A DNA stretch of 53,040 nt from Bacteroidota bacterium (GTDB lineage: Bacteria > Bacteroidota > Bacteroidia > NS11-12g > UBA955), in NCBI GenBank assembly GCA_025354385.1, contig JANXMZ010000034.1, positions 1 through 53,040 on the forward strand. The letters are read 5' to 3'. The notes under the pieces are model-generated. The model was not told the DNA's origin. It searched no databases and worked only from the letters and a program-made list of their open reading frames with translations. Shown piece by piece: positions 8,930 through 17,433 of this stretch. How positions within the stretch are numbered: position 1 is the first letter of the stretch; each line of letters starts with the position of its first letter. A program made the position numbers and the translations under genes.

Positions 8930-9292
8930 ATGACGCAGTTGATCATAGACCCCAAAAAAAAAATATTCTTGTTACAGGAGGAGTTCAATCAATTGTTTCC
9001 GTATCTAAAAATTGATTTTATTTCTGTTGCAAACAGAACAGGTGGTATGTTTCAGAATTTGGTGAAAAAATACAACAATACTTTGAATGAATGCAGAACT
9101 AAGCAATCGAATGAACCCATTATTATAACGCCCTATATGACAGTTTTAGATTTAGATACCCAATTAAGAAAAACAGTCGGATTAGGGGTTTTGGTTTACA
9201 GAAAATCGGGCAAAGTTTGGTTGGAAACTACTTTAACAGACTATTGGACCTTAGAGGAACAAAATTTACAAGGAGAAGCATTGAGCGTATAG
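8930..9292 (+). CDS. Small unknown protein, paralogue of the protein at 6032
   Basis: 120 residues, cytoplasmic by composition, with no named domain recognised. Compared with the 6032 protein it keeps FPYLKIDF near residue 23, LNEC near 53, the V.D...QLRKT.GLGVLVYRKSG stretch and the terminal block VWLETTLTDYWTLEEQN.QGE. The block YRKSG..WLET..TD.WTLEEQN is the family signature. It ends shortly after this block, lacking the acidic tail of its paralogue. It stands 164 bases after the regulator gene with its own promoter, so the pair brackets the kinase and regulator genes. Function is unknown; a role in the same signalling circuit is inferred from position and duplication. Confidence 0.8.
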   Translation: MTQLIIDPKKKIFLLQEEFNQLFPYLKIDFISVANRTGGMFQNLVKKYNNTLNECRTKQSNEPIIITPYMTVLDLDTQLRKTVGLGVLVYRKSGKVWLETTLTDYWTLEEQNLQGEALSV

Positions 9293-9320
9293 AATCATCA
9301 TTCATAGATTATCGGTGGGG

Positions 9321-9395
9321 AATTTGTTTAGGATAAGTTAGTACCTTGCCGCTAGGCTTAAAGATTTCCTGAAAGGCTATCTGGATCAAGTATGG
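9321..9395. repeat. Intergenic segment similar to 21677-21743
   Basis: The first 18 bases match 21677-21694 at 16 positions, and 9357-9384 matches 21711-21738 at 21 of 28 positions, with mostly transition differences and the same order and orientation. Both copies lie 110-220 bases ahead of a gene start. Possible meanings are a dispersed repeat or a related leader RNA. Confidence 0.35.
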
Positions 9396-9517
9396 TATAA
9401 TGCAAACTGTGTATTTAGATTCTGGATTTAATGATGATATCCTTTTTTGTATTTCTGTCATGGCAATAAATTAATTGATTTTTGTCCACATTTAATGTTT
9501 AAACGACTTTGCTTTCG

Positions 9518-9525
9518 TATTTTTG
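9518..9525 (+). promoter_or_regulatory. -7 box (TATTTTTG) of carB
   Basis: An exact TAnnTTTG match that ends 18 bases before ATG 9544. It overlaps the upstream TTG at 9523, which therefore lies in the promoter and cannot be the start codon. Confidence 0.65.
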
Positions 9526-9543
9526 CCAAATTTTATTCTTTAT

Positions 9544-12360
9544 ATGCCCAAAGATCTATCCATCAAATCAGTTTTAATTATAGGGAGCGGTCCCATCATT
9601 ATCGGTCAGGCTTGCGAATTCGATTATTCGGGTAGCCAAGCCTCACGTTCACTCAGAGAAGAGGGTATCGAAGTATCACTAATCAATAGCAATCCGGCTA
9701 CTATTATGACAGATAGTGTAACAGCCGACCATGTTTATTTATTACCACTGACCTGCCAATCCATCGAAAAAATATTACAAGAAAGACATATTGATGCCGT
9801 ATTGCCAACCATGGGCGGTCAAACAGCATTGAACCTTTGTATAGAAGCTGAAGACTTAGGACTTTGGGAAAAATACAATATTAGAATTATTGGGGTTGAT
9901 ACAGCAGCCATTCAAAAAACAGAAAATAGAGAATTATTCCGTCAATTAATGATTGATATTGGAATAGGGGTGGCTACTAGCGGTGTGGCCAATTCGTTTT
10001 TAGAAGGAAAAGAAATTGCACAGCGCATAGGATATCCCTTGGTTATTCGTCCTTCTTTCACTTTAGGTGGAACAGGTGGTGGATTCGTAAGAACCAAAAA
10101 TGATTTGGATGAAGCATTGAGAATTGGTTTGGAAGCCTCGCCAACACATGAAGTTTTAGTTGAGCAAGCAGTGTTAGGATGGAAAGAATACGAGTTGGAA
10201 TTATTGCGGGATAATAAAAATGATATTGCAGTAATATGTACCATAGAAAATTTAGATCCAATGGGTATTCATACTGGAGATAGTATTACTATCGCCCCAG
10301 CAATGACATTAAGTGACACTTGTTTCCAAAACATGCGCAACATGGCCTTTAAAATGATGCGTAGTATTGGAACCTTCGCAGGTGGTTGTAATGTGCAGTT
10401 TGCCGTTAATCCAGAAAACGAGGATATCATTGCTATTGAAATTAATCCACGTGTATCACGTTCATCTGCCTTGGCTAGTAAAGCTACTGGTTATCCAATT
10501 GCAAAAATCGCGGCCAAATTGGCCATTGGTTATAATTTAGATGAGTTAAAAAACCCAGTTACCAAAACCACCTCTGCATTCTTTGAGCCTGCTATTGATT
10601 ATGTAATCATAAAAATACCAAGATGGAATTTTGATAAATTCAAAGGAGCCGATAAGAGTTTGGGTTTACAGATGAAATCTGTAGGCGAGGTAATGGCCAT
10701 AGGCAGAAGTTTTCAAGAAGCCTTGCAAAAAGCATGTCAATCATTAGAAATTCGAAAACATGGTTTGGGTGCAGATGGCAATGGTATTAGAAATTTGGAA
10801 GAAATTGCACACAGTTTGGAGTTCCCGAGTTGGGACCGTTTATTTCATTTAAAAGATGCAATTGATATGGGAGTGCCGCTTACAACTATCCAGAAGTTAA
10901 CCCGCATAGACCGTTGGTATTTAGAGCAAATATTAGACTTAACAAATACCGAAAAGGAGATCAGAAGGTTTACACTCGAAACCTTGCCAGAAGACCTTTT
11001 GAGAACAGCTAAGAAAAAAGGCTATAGCGACTATCAAATTGCTTATCTTATAAAAAATTGCACTGAAGATGATGTTTATGAAAAACGCAAAAAAATGGGT
11101 ATCAGACGTACCTATAAAATGGTAGATACTTGCGCTGCTGAATTCCCTTCACCAACCAATTATTTTTACTCTTGCTTTGAAGGAGAAAATGAAAGTGTGG
11201 TAACCGATAAAAAGAAAATCATTGTATTGGGCAGTGGTCCTAACAGGATTGGTCAAGGTATAGAATTTGATTACAGTTGTGTGCATGGTTTGCTTGCTGC
11301 CAAAGAATCGGGCTTCGAAGCCATCATGGTGAATTGCAATCCTGAAACAGTGAGTACCGATTTCGACATGGCCAATAAATTGTATTTTGAACCTGTATAT
11401 TGGGAGCACTTATGGGAGATTATAGAACTTGAAAAACCAGAAGGTGTTATCGTACAATTGGGCGGACAAACTGCTTTGAAACTAGCTGAAAAATTACACG
11501 AAAAAGGGATTAAAATAATAGGCACCAGTTTCCCTAATATGGATATGAGCGAAGACCGCGGATTGTTTAGCGATTTGTTAAAAGAGTTGGAGATTCCATA
11601 TCCTAAATATGGCGTAACGGAAACCGCAGAAGAGGCGGTTAATATTGCACATGAAGTGGGTTATCCGGTTTTGGTGCGTCCGAGTTATGTATTGGGTGGA
11701 CAAGGAATGAAAATTGTAATTAACGATGAGGACTTAGAAAATGCGGTTATAGGTTTGTTAGGCGATTTGCCAGGCAATAGGGTATTGATAGATCATTTTT
11801 TAGACAGAGCGGAGGAGGCAGAGTGCGATGTAATTTGCGATGGGGAGGATTGCCATGTAATAGGCATGATGGAGCATATTGAGCCTGCAGGTATTCACAG
11901 TGGAGATAGTAGTGCGGTATTGCCACCATTTAGCCTTAGTGAAAATGTTAAAAAGTTGATGGAAGATTATAGTCGCAAATTGGCCTTTAGCATGAACATA
12001 CGCGGTTTGTTAAACATACAATTTGCCATAAAAGATGAGAAAGTTTATGTGATAGAAGCCAATCCAAGAGCCAGTAGAACGGTGCCATTTATATGCAAAG
12101 CTTACGATGTACCATACATTAATATTGCTACCAAAATTATGTTAGGTGTTAATAAATTAAAAGACTTTGACATTCAGAAAAAAGAACATGGATTTGCTAT
12201 TAAATTGCCTGTTTTTTCTTTTAATAAGTTCCCTAATGTTAACCGCGAATTAGGTCCTGAAATGAAGAGTACAGGAGAATCTATTTTGTTTGTGAAAGAT
12301 ATCAAAGACCCTGAGTTCAGAGAAATTTACAGCAAAAAGAGCATGTATTTGAGTAGATAA
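9544..12360 (+). CDS. carB: Carbamoyl-phosphate synthase large subunit, lacking the C-terminal allosteric domain
   Basis: 938 residues from ATG 9544, which is preferred over TTG 9523 because a -7 box covers the latter. The protein makes carbamoyl phosphate from bicarbonate, ammonia (from the CarA glutaminase) and two ATP, for pyrimidines and arginine. Both synthetase halves are present, each starting with a nucleotide-binding loop (VLIIGSGPIIIGQACEFDYSG and IIVLGSGPNRIGQGIEFDYSC). Both ATP-grasp domains are seen (RPSFTLGGTGGGF and RPSYVLGGQGM), with metal-site EINPRVSRSS and EANPRASRT. It stops about 20 residues after the second carboxy-phosphate half, whereas the E. coli enzyme (about 1073 residues) continues with an MGS-like allosteric domain. 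Shortened CarB is known in parts of the Bacteroidota. carA is not adjacent. Confidence 0.95.
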   Translation: MPKDLSIKSVLIIGSGPIIIGQACEFDYSGSQASRSLREEGIEVSLINSNPATIMTDSVTADHVYLLPLTCQSIEKILQERHIDAVLPTMGGQTALNLCIEAEDLGLWEKYNIRIIGVDTAAIQKTENRELFRQLMIDIGIGVATSGVANSFLEGKEIAQRIGYPLVIRPSFTLGGTGGGFVRTKNDLDEALRIGLEASPTHEVLVEQAVLGWKEYELELLRDNKNDIAVICTIENLDPMGIHTGDSITIAPAMTLSDTCFQNMRNMAFKMMRSIGTFAGGCNVQFAVNPENEDIIAIEINPRVSRSSALASKATGYPIAKIAAKLAIGYNLDELKNPVTKTTSAFFEPAIDYVIIKIPRWNFDKFKGADKSLGLQMKSVGEVMAIGRSFQEALQKACQSLEIRKHGLGADGNGIRNLEEIAHSLEFPSWDRLFHLKDAIDMGVPLTTIQKLTRIDRWYLEQILDLTNTEKEIRRFTLETLPEDLLRTAKKKGYSDYQIAYLIKNCTEDDVYEKRKKMGIRRTYKMVDTCAAEFPSPTNYFYSCFEGENESVVTDKKKIIVLGSGPNRIGQGIEFDYSCVHGLLAAKESGFEAIMVNCNPETVSTDFDMANKLYFEPVYWEHLWEIIELEKPEGVIVQLGGQTALKLAEKLHEKGIKIIGTSFPNMDMSEDRGLFSDLLKELEIPYPKYGVTETAEEAVNIAHEVGYPVLVRPSYVLGGQGMKIVINDEDLENAVIGLLGDLPGNRVLIDHFLDRAEEAECDVICDGEDCHVIGMMEHIEPAGIHSGDSSAVLPPFSLSENVKKLMEDYSRKLAFSMNIRGLLNIQFAIKDEKVYVIEANPRASRTVPFICKAYDVPYINIATKIMLGVNKLKDFDIQKKEHGFAIKLPVFSFNKFPNVNRELGPEMKSTGESILFVKDIKDPEFREIYSKKSMYLSR

Positions 12361-12384
12361 TTGTATCTTATTTTATAGTCCCAA

Positions 12385-12600
12385 ATGGACCAAATTTTTG
12401 ATAAAATGATAAATGCATTTGAAGCAAAAATTGAAATTATTGGTGTTAACCCGTTTGTTTTTGTGCCCGATAAGGTATTGAAAAATATTTTTAAGGCTGC
12501 GAAAAAAGACAAGACAATTCAGATAATATCTTGTATTTGTCTATGCTATCAAATTTTTAGATGTTTAAGAGTGCATGATTCCAAGAGAGATAGGGAATAG
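12385..12600 (+). pseudogene. 5' remnant of a DUF1905-type gene
   Basis: Residues 8-43 (INAFEAKIEIIGVNPFVFVPDKVLKNIFKAAKKDK, here cited by its motifs FEAKIEIIG and VFVPDKVL) look like the start of a DUF1905 / YdeI-type domain, which normally continues with a G-P-I-x-V-x-G-T beta hairpin. After KDK the frame changes to unrelated, Cys- and Ile-rich sequence and stops, and no continuation was found in the other frames. The gene therefore looks truncated after about 43 residues. It follows carB by 24 bases. A recent deletion is the simplest explanation. Confidence 0.5.
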
Positions 12601-12674
12601 AATCATTGGAAGGTGACTAATATCAGCAAAAGCCATTTATTGTTGGTACAAACTTTGCAATGGTCTGCTCATCC

Positions 12675-13304
12675 ATGCGATTTAAATTTCACCTCTTAAT
12701 ACTCATTTCTTTTGTTGCTGTTATTTTTTTATCTACTTGCACCAGCGAAGTTGCAACCCCTAATATTTGTTTCCAAGAAGATGTATTGCCACTATTTGTC
12801 TCTAATTGCACCCAATCAGGCTGTCATAATGCTACAGATAAAGTGGCCGAATTGGATTTAGGCAATTATACAGGAATCATGAAAAGTATAAAAGCCAATC
12901 ACCCTTTTCAAAGTGAGTCTTTCACAACAATTAACTCGGGCTCTATGCCACCTTCTCGTAAATTTACAAAATACGAAAAGGACATTATAAAACATTGGAT
13001 AAAAGCGGGTGCTCCAAATAGTTCTAATTGTAATTCATGCGATACCACTTACACCTATTCAAACAGAATACAACCAATGATGAACAAATGGTGTGTTGGT
13101 TGCCATGCAACCGGCAATGCAGGGGGTGGTTACGATTTATCTACCTATGACAATATTGTACTCTCCATTGCCAATAACAAGTTGAATGGCTCAATCCAAC
13201 ATCAACCAGGGTATTCCGAGATGCCAAAGAATGGTGGTAAACTTTCCGATTGTGATTTAGCCGCTATGAGTAAATGGCTAAATGCAGGACATCCTAAAAA
13301 TTAA
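12675..13304 (+). CDS. Two-haem c-type cytochrome lipoprotein
   Basis: 209 residues from ATG 12675. The upstream ATG 12660 is only three bases past a -7-like box and is unlikely to be used. The N-terminus is a lipoprotein signal (LLILISFVAVIFLSTC), so the mature protein is anchored in the envelope. Two haem-binding motifs are visible: a non-canonical C-x4-C-H (Cys45, Cys50, His51, CTQSGCH) and a canonical C-x2-C-H (Cys140, Cys143, His144, CVGCH). Candidate axial Met residues follow each (SMPP, EMPKNGG). A third Cys pair, C-x2-C without His (CNSC), lies between. Such short PSCyt1-like domains act in electron transfer or occur with secreted oxidases. The gene overlaps the converging gene on the other strand by 11 bases. 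Confidence 0.75.
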   Translation: MRFKFHLLILISFVAVIFLSTCTSEVATPNICFQEDVLPLFVSNCTQSGCHNATDKVAELDLGNYTGIMKSIKANHPFQSESFTTINSGSMPPSRKFTKYEKDIIKHWIKAGAPNSSNCNSCDTTYTYSNRIQPMMNKWCVGCHATGNAGGGYDLSTYDNIVLSIANNKLNGSIQHQPGYSEMPKNGGKLSDCDLAAMSKWLNAGHPKN

Positions 13305-14409
13305 GTTTGCAAAGGTCGAAATAATGGTTGTTTACATCTCCCATTTTTCGAACTGCTAGGAAAATACCTTCCTCACTTCCACATATTCCGAGTATTATAA
13401 CATCGGGTAGTTTTACATTGATGAATGACCCTGCCTCTAGTTTTTGTAATTGCCCAGCTTTAATTTTGAAGAGCTGTTCATGATAAGAAAACAGACTATT
13501 GGGATTTGCATCAAGAACCGATTTGATCTTTAAAGCTTCTGTTTGTAATTTATTGCCCTTGAAGCGGAAAATATCATAAGTAGGACCCCCAATTATAATA
13601 AAGGGGTTTTCCCTGCCAATTGTTTTTATTTGATATCCTTCTTCGATTGGACCGTAATCACAACCGCTTTTCTTATAGGTCGGGGTACAATTTATATGAT
13701 CAATGAAAGTTTTTTTATGTCTAGCATCTAATGTTGATGCGCATAGATAATTTTCTTGCGAATAAATGTATAACAAATCGGAGCCGTTATACTCTGTAAT
13801 ACAATAATTCCACATGGCGTTATCAATCCTTTTACCAATGCTAAAACTCAGTTTATTGTCGAAACCTAAAAGTAAATCGGGACTCCTTAAAAAATAGCCG
13901 GAATAGGAACCATCCAATTTTGAATTCTCGTTATTAGGTTTTATGCCAAATATATCATCCCCATTCTTTATATAATCTATATGTAGAAATTCATTTGGTT
14001 TGTCTTGAATGATTACAAAATGATTGTCGGAAGTTTCAATCAAATCAATGTATTCTCCATTGCTCAAAAAACTACCATTTCTACTAAGAGATAAATAGGC
14101 ATCAGCAAATTGGTTACCTAAATTAACATCCCAATCCTTTTTTATACCATTTTCCAGTTTATATGATTTCCAAATAAAAGTAGCATTCTGCTTTTGCTTG
14201 TAAATAATCTTATAGGTATTTTGATGATGTATTTTATCTACAAAAAAGGGTAGAATTTCATTACTGTCTTGATTCTGAATAGTTGCAATGTATTCCATGC
14301 CTTTTGATTGATAGTAATTCAAAGAAGAAGTATTCGAGATATTGTTATGTTCCTTTTTGCAATTGGAAAGTAAAAGTAACATTACAATAAGTAAGATATT
14401 GTTTCTCAT
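13294..14409 (-). CDS. Lipoprotein of unknown function
   Basis: 371 residues on the minus strand from ATG 14409. The N-terminus (basic, hydrophobic, LLLLSNC) is a clear lipoprotein signal with Cys17, predicting anchoring in the envelope, and the mature part begins Lys-Lys. I recognise no domain. The rest is beta-rich with repeated aromatic and Asn residues (FIWKSYKLENG, DLLLGFDNKLSF, PFIIIGGPTYDIFRFKGNK), consistent with a beta-propeller or barrel, but this is a guess. It converges with the cytochrome gene and overlaps its 3' end, with no visible terminator between them. Confidence 0.75.
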   Translation of the reverse strand: MRNNILLIVMLLLLSNCKKEHNNISNTSSLNYYQSKGMEYIATIQNQDSNEILPFFVDKIHHQNTYKIIYKQKQNATFIWKSYKLENGIKKDWDVNLGNQFADAYLSLSRNGSFLSNGEYIDLIETSDNHFVIIQDKPNEFLHIDYIKNGDDIFGIKPNNENSKLDGSYSGYFLRSPDLLLGFDNKLSFSIGKRIDNAMWNYCITEYNGSDLLYIYSQENYLCASTLDARHKKTFIDHINCTPTYKKSGCDYGPIEEGYQIKTIGRENPFIIIGGPTYDIFRFKGNKLQTEALKIKSVLDANPNSLFSYHEQLFKIKAGQLQKLEAGSFINVKLPDVIILGICGSEEGIFLAVRKMGDVNNHYFDLCKLNF

Positions 14410-14542
14410 GCTGCTAAAACGATACGCTTTAAGTAATAGTATATGTAATCAATATTTATGATAATATTTTGACAAAAGGGTAAAATAGAAAAATCATCCT
14501 GATAAACAAGTAATTAAGTAATTATTCAATGTAACTTGATTT

Positions 14543-14567
14543 AATCATTTGATTAAATCAAATGATT
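14543..14567. promoter_or_regulatory. Palindromic operator of the efflux operon (TetR site)
   Basis: A perfect inverted repeat with 12-base arms around one central base (AATCATTTGATT, A, AATCAAATGATT). It ends five bases before the -7 box of the TetR gene and includes a TTTG at 14548-14551, which is the -33 box at a 21-base spacing. A repressor bound here would block the promoter. The likely ligand-responsive binder is the TetR protein encoded directly downstream. Confidence 0.75.
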
Positions 14568-14572
14568 TATTT

Positions 14573-14580
14573 TATATTTG
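14573..14580 (+). promoter_or_regulatory. -7 box (TATATTTG) of the tetR-efflux operon
   Basis: An exact TAnnTTTG match 26 bases before ATG 14607, with -33 TTTG at 14548-14551 inside the palindrome. The promoter and operator interlock. Confidence 0.75.
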
Positions 14581-14606
14581 CAGCATAAATAATTGATTAT
14601 TTCTAA

Positions 14607-15224
14607 ATGGCCAAGAAAACAAATATTATAGAAGACCACTCTACCGAAGAAAAAATCAAACAGGCTGCCCGCAAGATTTTCACTCAAAAAGGCTATGCTG
14701 CAGCTCGCACACGCGATATTGCAGAAGAAGCTGGGATTAACTTGGCTTTGCTGAATTATTATTTCCGTAGCAAAGAAAAATTGTTCGACATGGTAATGGG
14801 CGAACAAATGCAACAATTTATTAGGGGCATGAGAGGTGTGTTTCACAACGAAGATAAAACGCTTATTCAAAAGGTTACCGAGATGGCTGATAACTACATT
14901 GAATTGTTAAAGGCAAATCCAGATTTACCCATCTTTGTGCTAAGTGAAATTAGAGCCAATCCCGAAAAGTTTGCCGCTAAAATGAACGTAAAAAGCGTGA
15001 TCGCGAATTCACACTTTATGAAACAAATAGCAGAAGAAACTAAAGGCAAGTTGCATCCCATTCATTTTTTAATGAATATTATGGGTTTAGTTGTTTTTCC
15101 TTTTATTGCAAGTCCCCTGCTTAAAACCATTGGCAATCTTAAGCATTCAGAATTTAATAACTTAATGGAAGAACGCAAAAAAATGATTCCAATATGGATA
15201 AAAGCCATGCTTAAAGCTAAATAA
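14607..15224 (+). CDS. TetR family transcriptional repressor
   Basis: 205 residues. The N-terminal helix-turn-helix covers about residues 12-58 (AARKIFTQKGYAAARTRDIAEEAG...LNYYFRSKEKLFD), with the canonical TetR recognition helix. The C-terminal ligand domain is all-helical and family-specific. It starts the operon TolC-HlyD-ABC-ABC-permease-permease and follows a perfect palindrome that overlaps its promoter, so autoregulation and substrate-induced derepression of the pump are likely. The ligand cannot be read from the sequence. TolC begins 49 bases downstream. Confidence 0.92.
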   Translation: MAKKTNIIEDHSTEEKIKQAARKIFTQKGYAAARTRDIAEEAGINLALLNYYFRSKEKLFDMVMGEQMQQFIRGMRGVFHNEDKTLIQKVTEMADNYIELLKANPDLPIFVLSEIRANPEKFAAKMNVKSVIANSHFMKQIAEETKGKLHPIHFLMNIMGLVVFPFIASPLLKTIGNLKHSEFNNLMEERKKMIPIWIKAMLKAK

Positions 15225-15273
15225 TTTTTTGCATTAATATTAAACAAACGATTAAAACAAAATAATAAATAAT

Positions 15274-16535
15274 ATGAGACTTCCACTTACGCTGCTATTA
15301 TTATGGATACTTTTCTTTTTCTTAAATGCCCAAGCGCAGGTATCTATCACTTTGGAAAACTGTTACACATTGGCTAGGGAAAATTATCCTATGATAAAAC
15401 AAAGGGATTTAATTGCCAAAAGTGCAGAATACTCTATAGAGAATGCTTCTAAAGGGTATTATCCGCAATTGAGTTTTTATGGACAAGCCACCTACCAATC
15501 GCAGGTAACACAAATACCCATTAAGTTACCCAATATTAATATTCCTACAATTAGCAAAGATCAATATAAATTCTATGGGGAAATCAATCAAACGATATAT
15601 GATGGAGGGCAAATTAGGGCGCAAAAGGAGAGTATTAAAGCCAATGAAATTATTGAAGTGCAGAAATTGGAAACAGAAATATACAAATTAAAGGAGCGCA
15701 TCAATCAATTGTATTTTGGAATATTGCTTGTGAATGAGCAACTAAAACAAGTGGATATTTTGAAGAAAGACATGGCTTCGGGTATTGCGAAAATAAATGC
15801 AGCCATTGCCAATGGTGTTGCATTAAAAAGCAGTGCCGATGCCTTATTGGTGGAGCAATTAAAAGCAGATCAGAAAACAATTGAGTTGAAAGCAAGTCGC
15901 AACGCCTATTTGGAAATGTTGGGTTTGTATACCAATCAAAAACTAACGGAAAATTCAATTATAGAGAAACCTGTAACACCAGCATTGGCTAATACTATTC
16001 AAAGGCCAGAACTGTTACTTTATTATAACCAAAGTCGCTTACTCGATGTTCAGAATAAATTAATCAATGTAAAAAATAGGCCCAAGGTAGGTTTATTTTT
16101 TCAAGGTGGATTTGGTCGCCCTGCGCTCAATATGTTGAATAATGAATTTACAGGCTACTGCATTGGTGGGGTTCGCCTTAGTTGGTCTCTCAATGGTTTT
16201 TATACAGCAAAAAATGATAGGGTCATTATTGGTATTAATTACAATTTAATTGAAACACAGAAAGAAACCTTTTTATTCAATACCAATTTAGCTTTAAAGC
16301 AACAAAGCACAGAAATAAATAAAAATGAAGAGCTCATTCGCACAGATGAATCTATTATCAGCTTAAGAACAAAAATTAAAATACGGCATTGGCACAACTC
16401 GAAAATGGTACCATTAATTCTACAGATTATGTGCGCGAAGTGAATGCAGAAGATCAAGCCAAACAAAGTAAACTATTACACGAAGTTCAATTGCTATTGG
16501 CACAATACAATCAATTAACCATTTCAGGAAATTAA
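15274..16535 (+). pseudogene. TolC-family outer membrane efflux protein with a frameshift near the C-terminus
   Basis: Starts at ATG 15274 with a signal peptide (LLLLWILFFFLNAQA). The OEP helical pattern is clear (LENCYTLARENYPMIKQRD..., YGQATYQSQ, YDGGQIRAQKESIKANE). The first frame ends at 16443 in unrelated sequence, but the frame carrying NTALAQLENGTINSTDYVREVN...QLLLAQYNQLT continues to TAA 16533-16535. One missing A in the A run at 16378-16381 would join them into about 420 residues, a normal length. The continuation is the conserved end of TolC-type proteins. The next gene starts 1 base later. This is either a true single-base deletion or a homopolymer sequencing error. The protein would form the outer-membrane channel for the pump. 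Confidence 0.85.
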
Positions 16536-16536
16536 T

Positions 16537-17430
16537 ATGAAACAGAAAATAATTATATCAATACTACTTGGCTTGACCTGGAGTGCATGTAAAAAAAATA
16601 CAAACCCTTACGATGCCTCCGGAACCTTTGAAGCCACAGAAATTATTGTATCGGCTGAAGCCACCGGAGATATTCTTCAACTCAATTTAGAAGAAGGTGA
16701 GATATTAAAAGCAGGCCGATATGTTGGATGTATAGACAGTGTACAGTTGTATTTAAAACGGAAACAATTGTTATCTCAAATTAAAACAACCTTAAGTCAA
16801 AAACCCAATATTTCAAAACAGTTGGCTGCCCTGAATGTGCAATTACAAGCTGCGGAAAGGGAACAAAAAAGAATTGGGGCTTTGTTAAAGGCAGACGCAG
16901 CAACACCCAAGCAAATGGATGATATCAATGCACAGATAAATGTAATTCAAAAACAAATTGAAGCGCAACAATCCACACTTGGAATAGCCTCGGAAGGAAT
17001 TTCAGAGCAGGCCATTCCATTAATGGTTCAGATTGAACAAATCAATGATCAATTGCGAAAATGCAAGATAATAAATCCAGTAGAAGGCACTGTAATGACA
17101 AAGTATGCTCAAGCCAATGAAATGACAAATGCAGGAAAGGCCATTTATAAAATTGCGAATATGTCTCACCTAATTTTACGCATTTATATAACGGGCGATC
17201 AATTCTCATCTATCAAAATAAATCAAAAAGTAAAGGTGATGATAGACCAAATGGAAGGGCAGTCCAAAAGTTACGAAGGTGTGGTGGAATGGATCAGCGA
17301 TAAGGCCGAGTTTACGCCAAAAACTATACAGACAAAGGATGAAAGAGCCAATCTTGTATACGCAGTAAAGATTCGCGTTAACAACGATGGGTTTTTAAAA
17401 TTGGGCATGTATGCTGATGTTAAATTTTAA
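16537..17430 (+). CDS. HlyD/RND-type periplasmic adaptor lipoprotein of the efflux pump
   Basis: 297 residues. The lipoprotein signal ends WSAC (Cys17), which anchors it to a membrane. The order is adaptor-like: an N-terminal biotinyl-lipoyl half (SGTFEATEIIVSAEATGDILQLNLEEGEIL), a coiled-coil hairpin about 75-165, the second lipoyl half (CKIINPVEGTVMTKYAQANEMTNAG) and a C-terminal beta barrel. It bridges the TolC-type channel and the inner-membrane ABC transporter. The gene lies 1 base after the TolC frame end and 3 bases before the first ATPase, so it is tightly coupled. It corresponds to E. coli YbhG in gene order. Confidence 0.92.
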   Translation: MKQKIIISILLGLTWSACKKNTNPYDASGTFEATEIIVSAEATGDILQLNLEEGEILKAGRYVGCIDSVQLYLKRKQLLSQIKTTLSQKPNISKQLAALNVQLQAAEREQKRIGALLKADAATPKQMDDINAQINVIQKQIEAQQSTLGIASEGISEQAIPLMVQIEQINDQLRKCKIINPVEGTVMTKYAQANEMTNAGKAIYKIANMSHLILRIYITGDQFSSIKINQKVKVMIDQMEGQSKSYEGVVEWISDKAEFTPKTIQTKDERANLVYAVKIRVNNDGFLKLGMYADVKF

Positions 17431-17433
17431 GGC

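Noticed and set aside
9447..9635. 62-residue frame just before carB
   Set aside because: It overlaps the carB promoter and the start of carB in another frame and has no family pattern.
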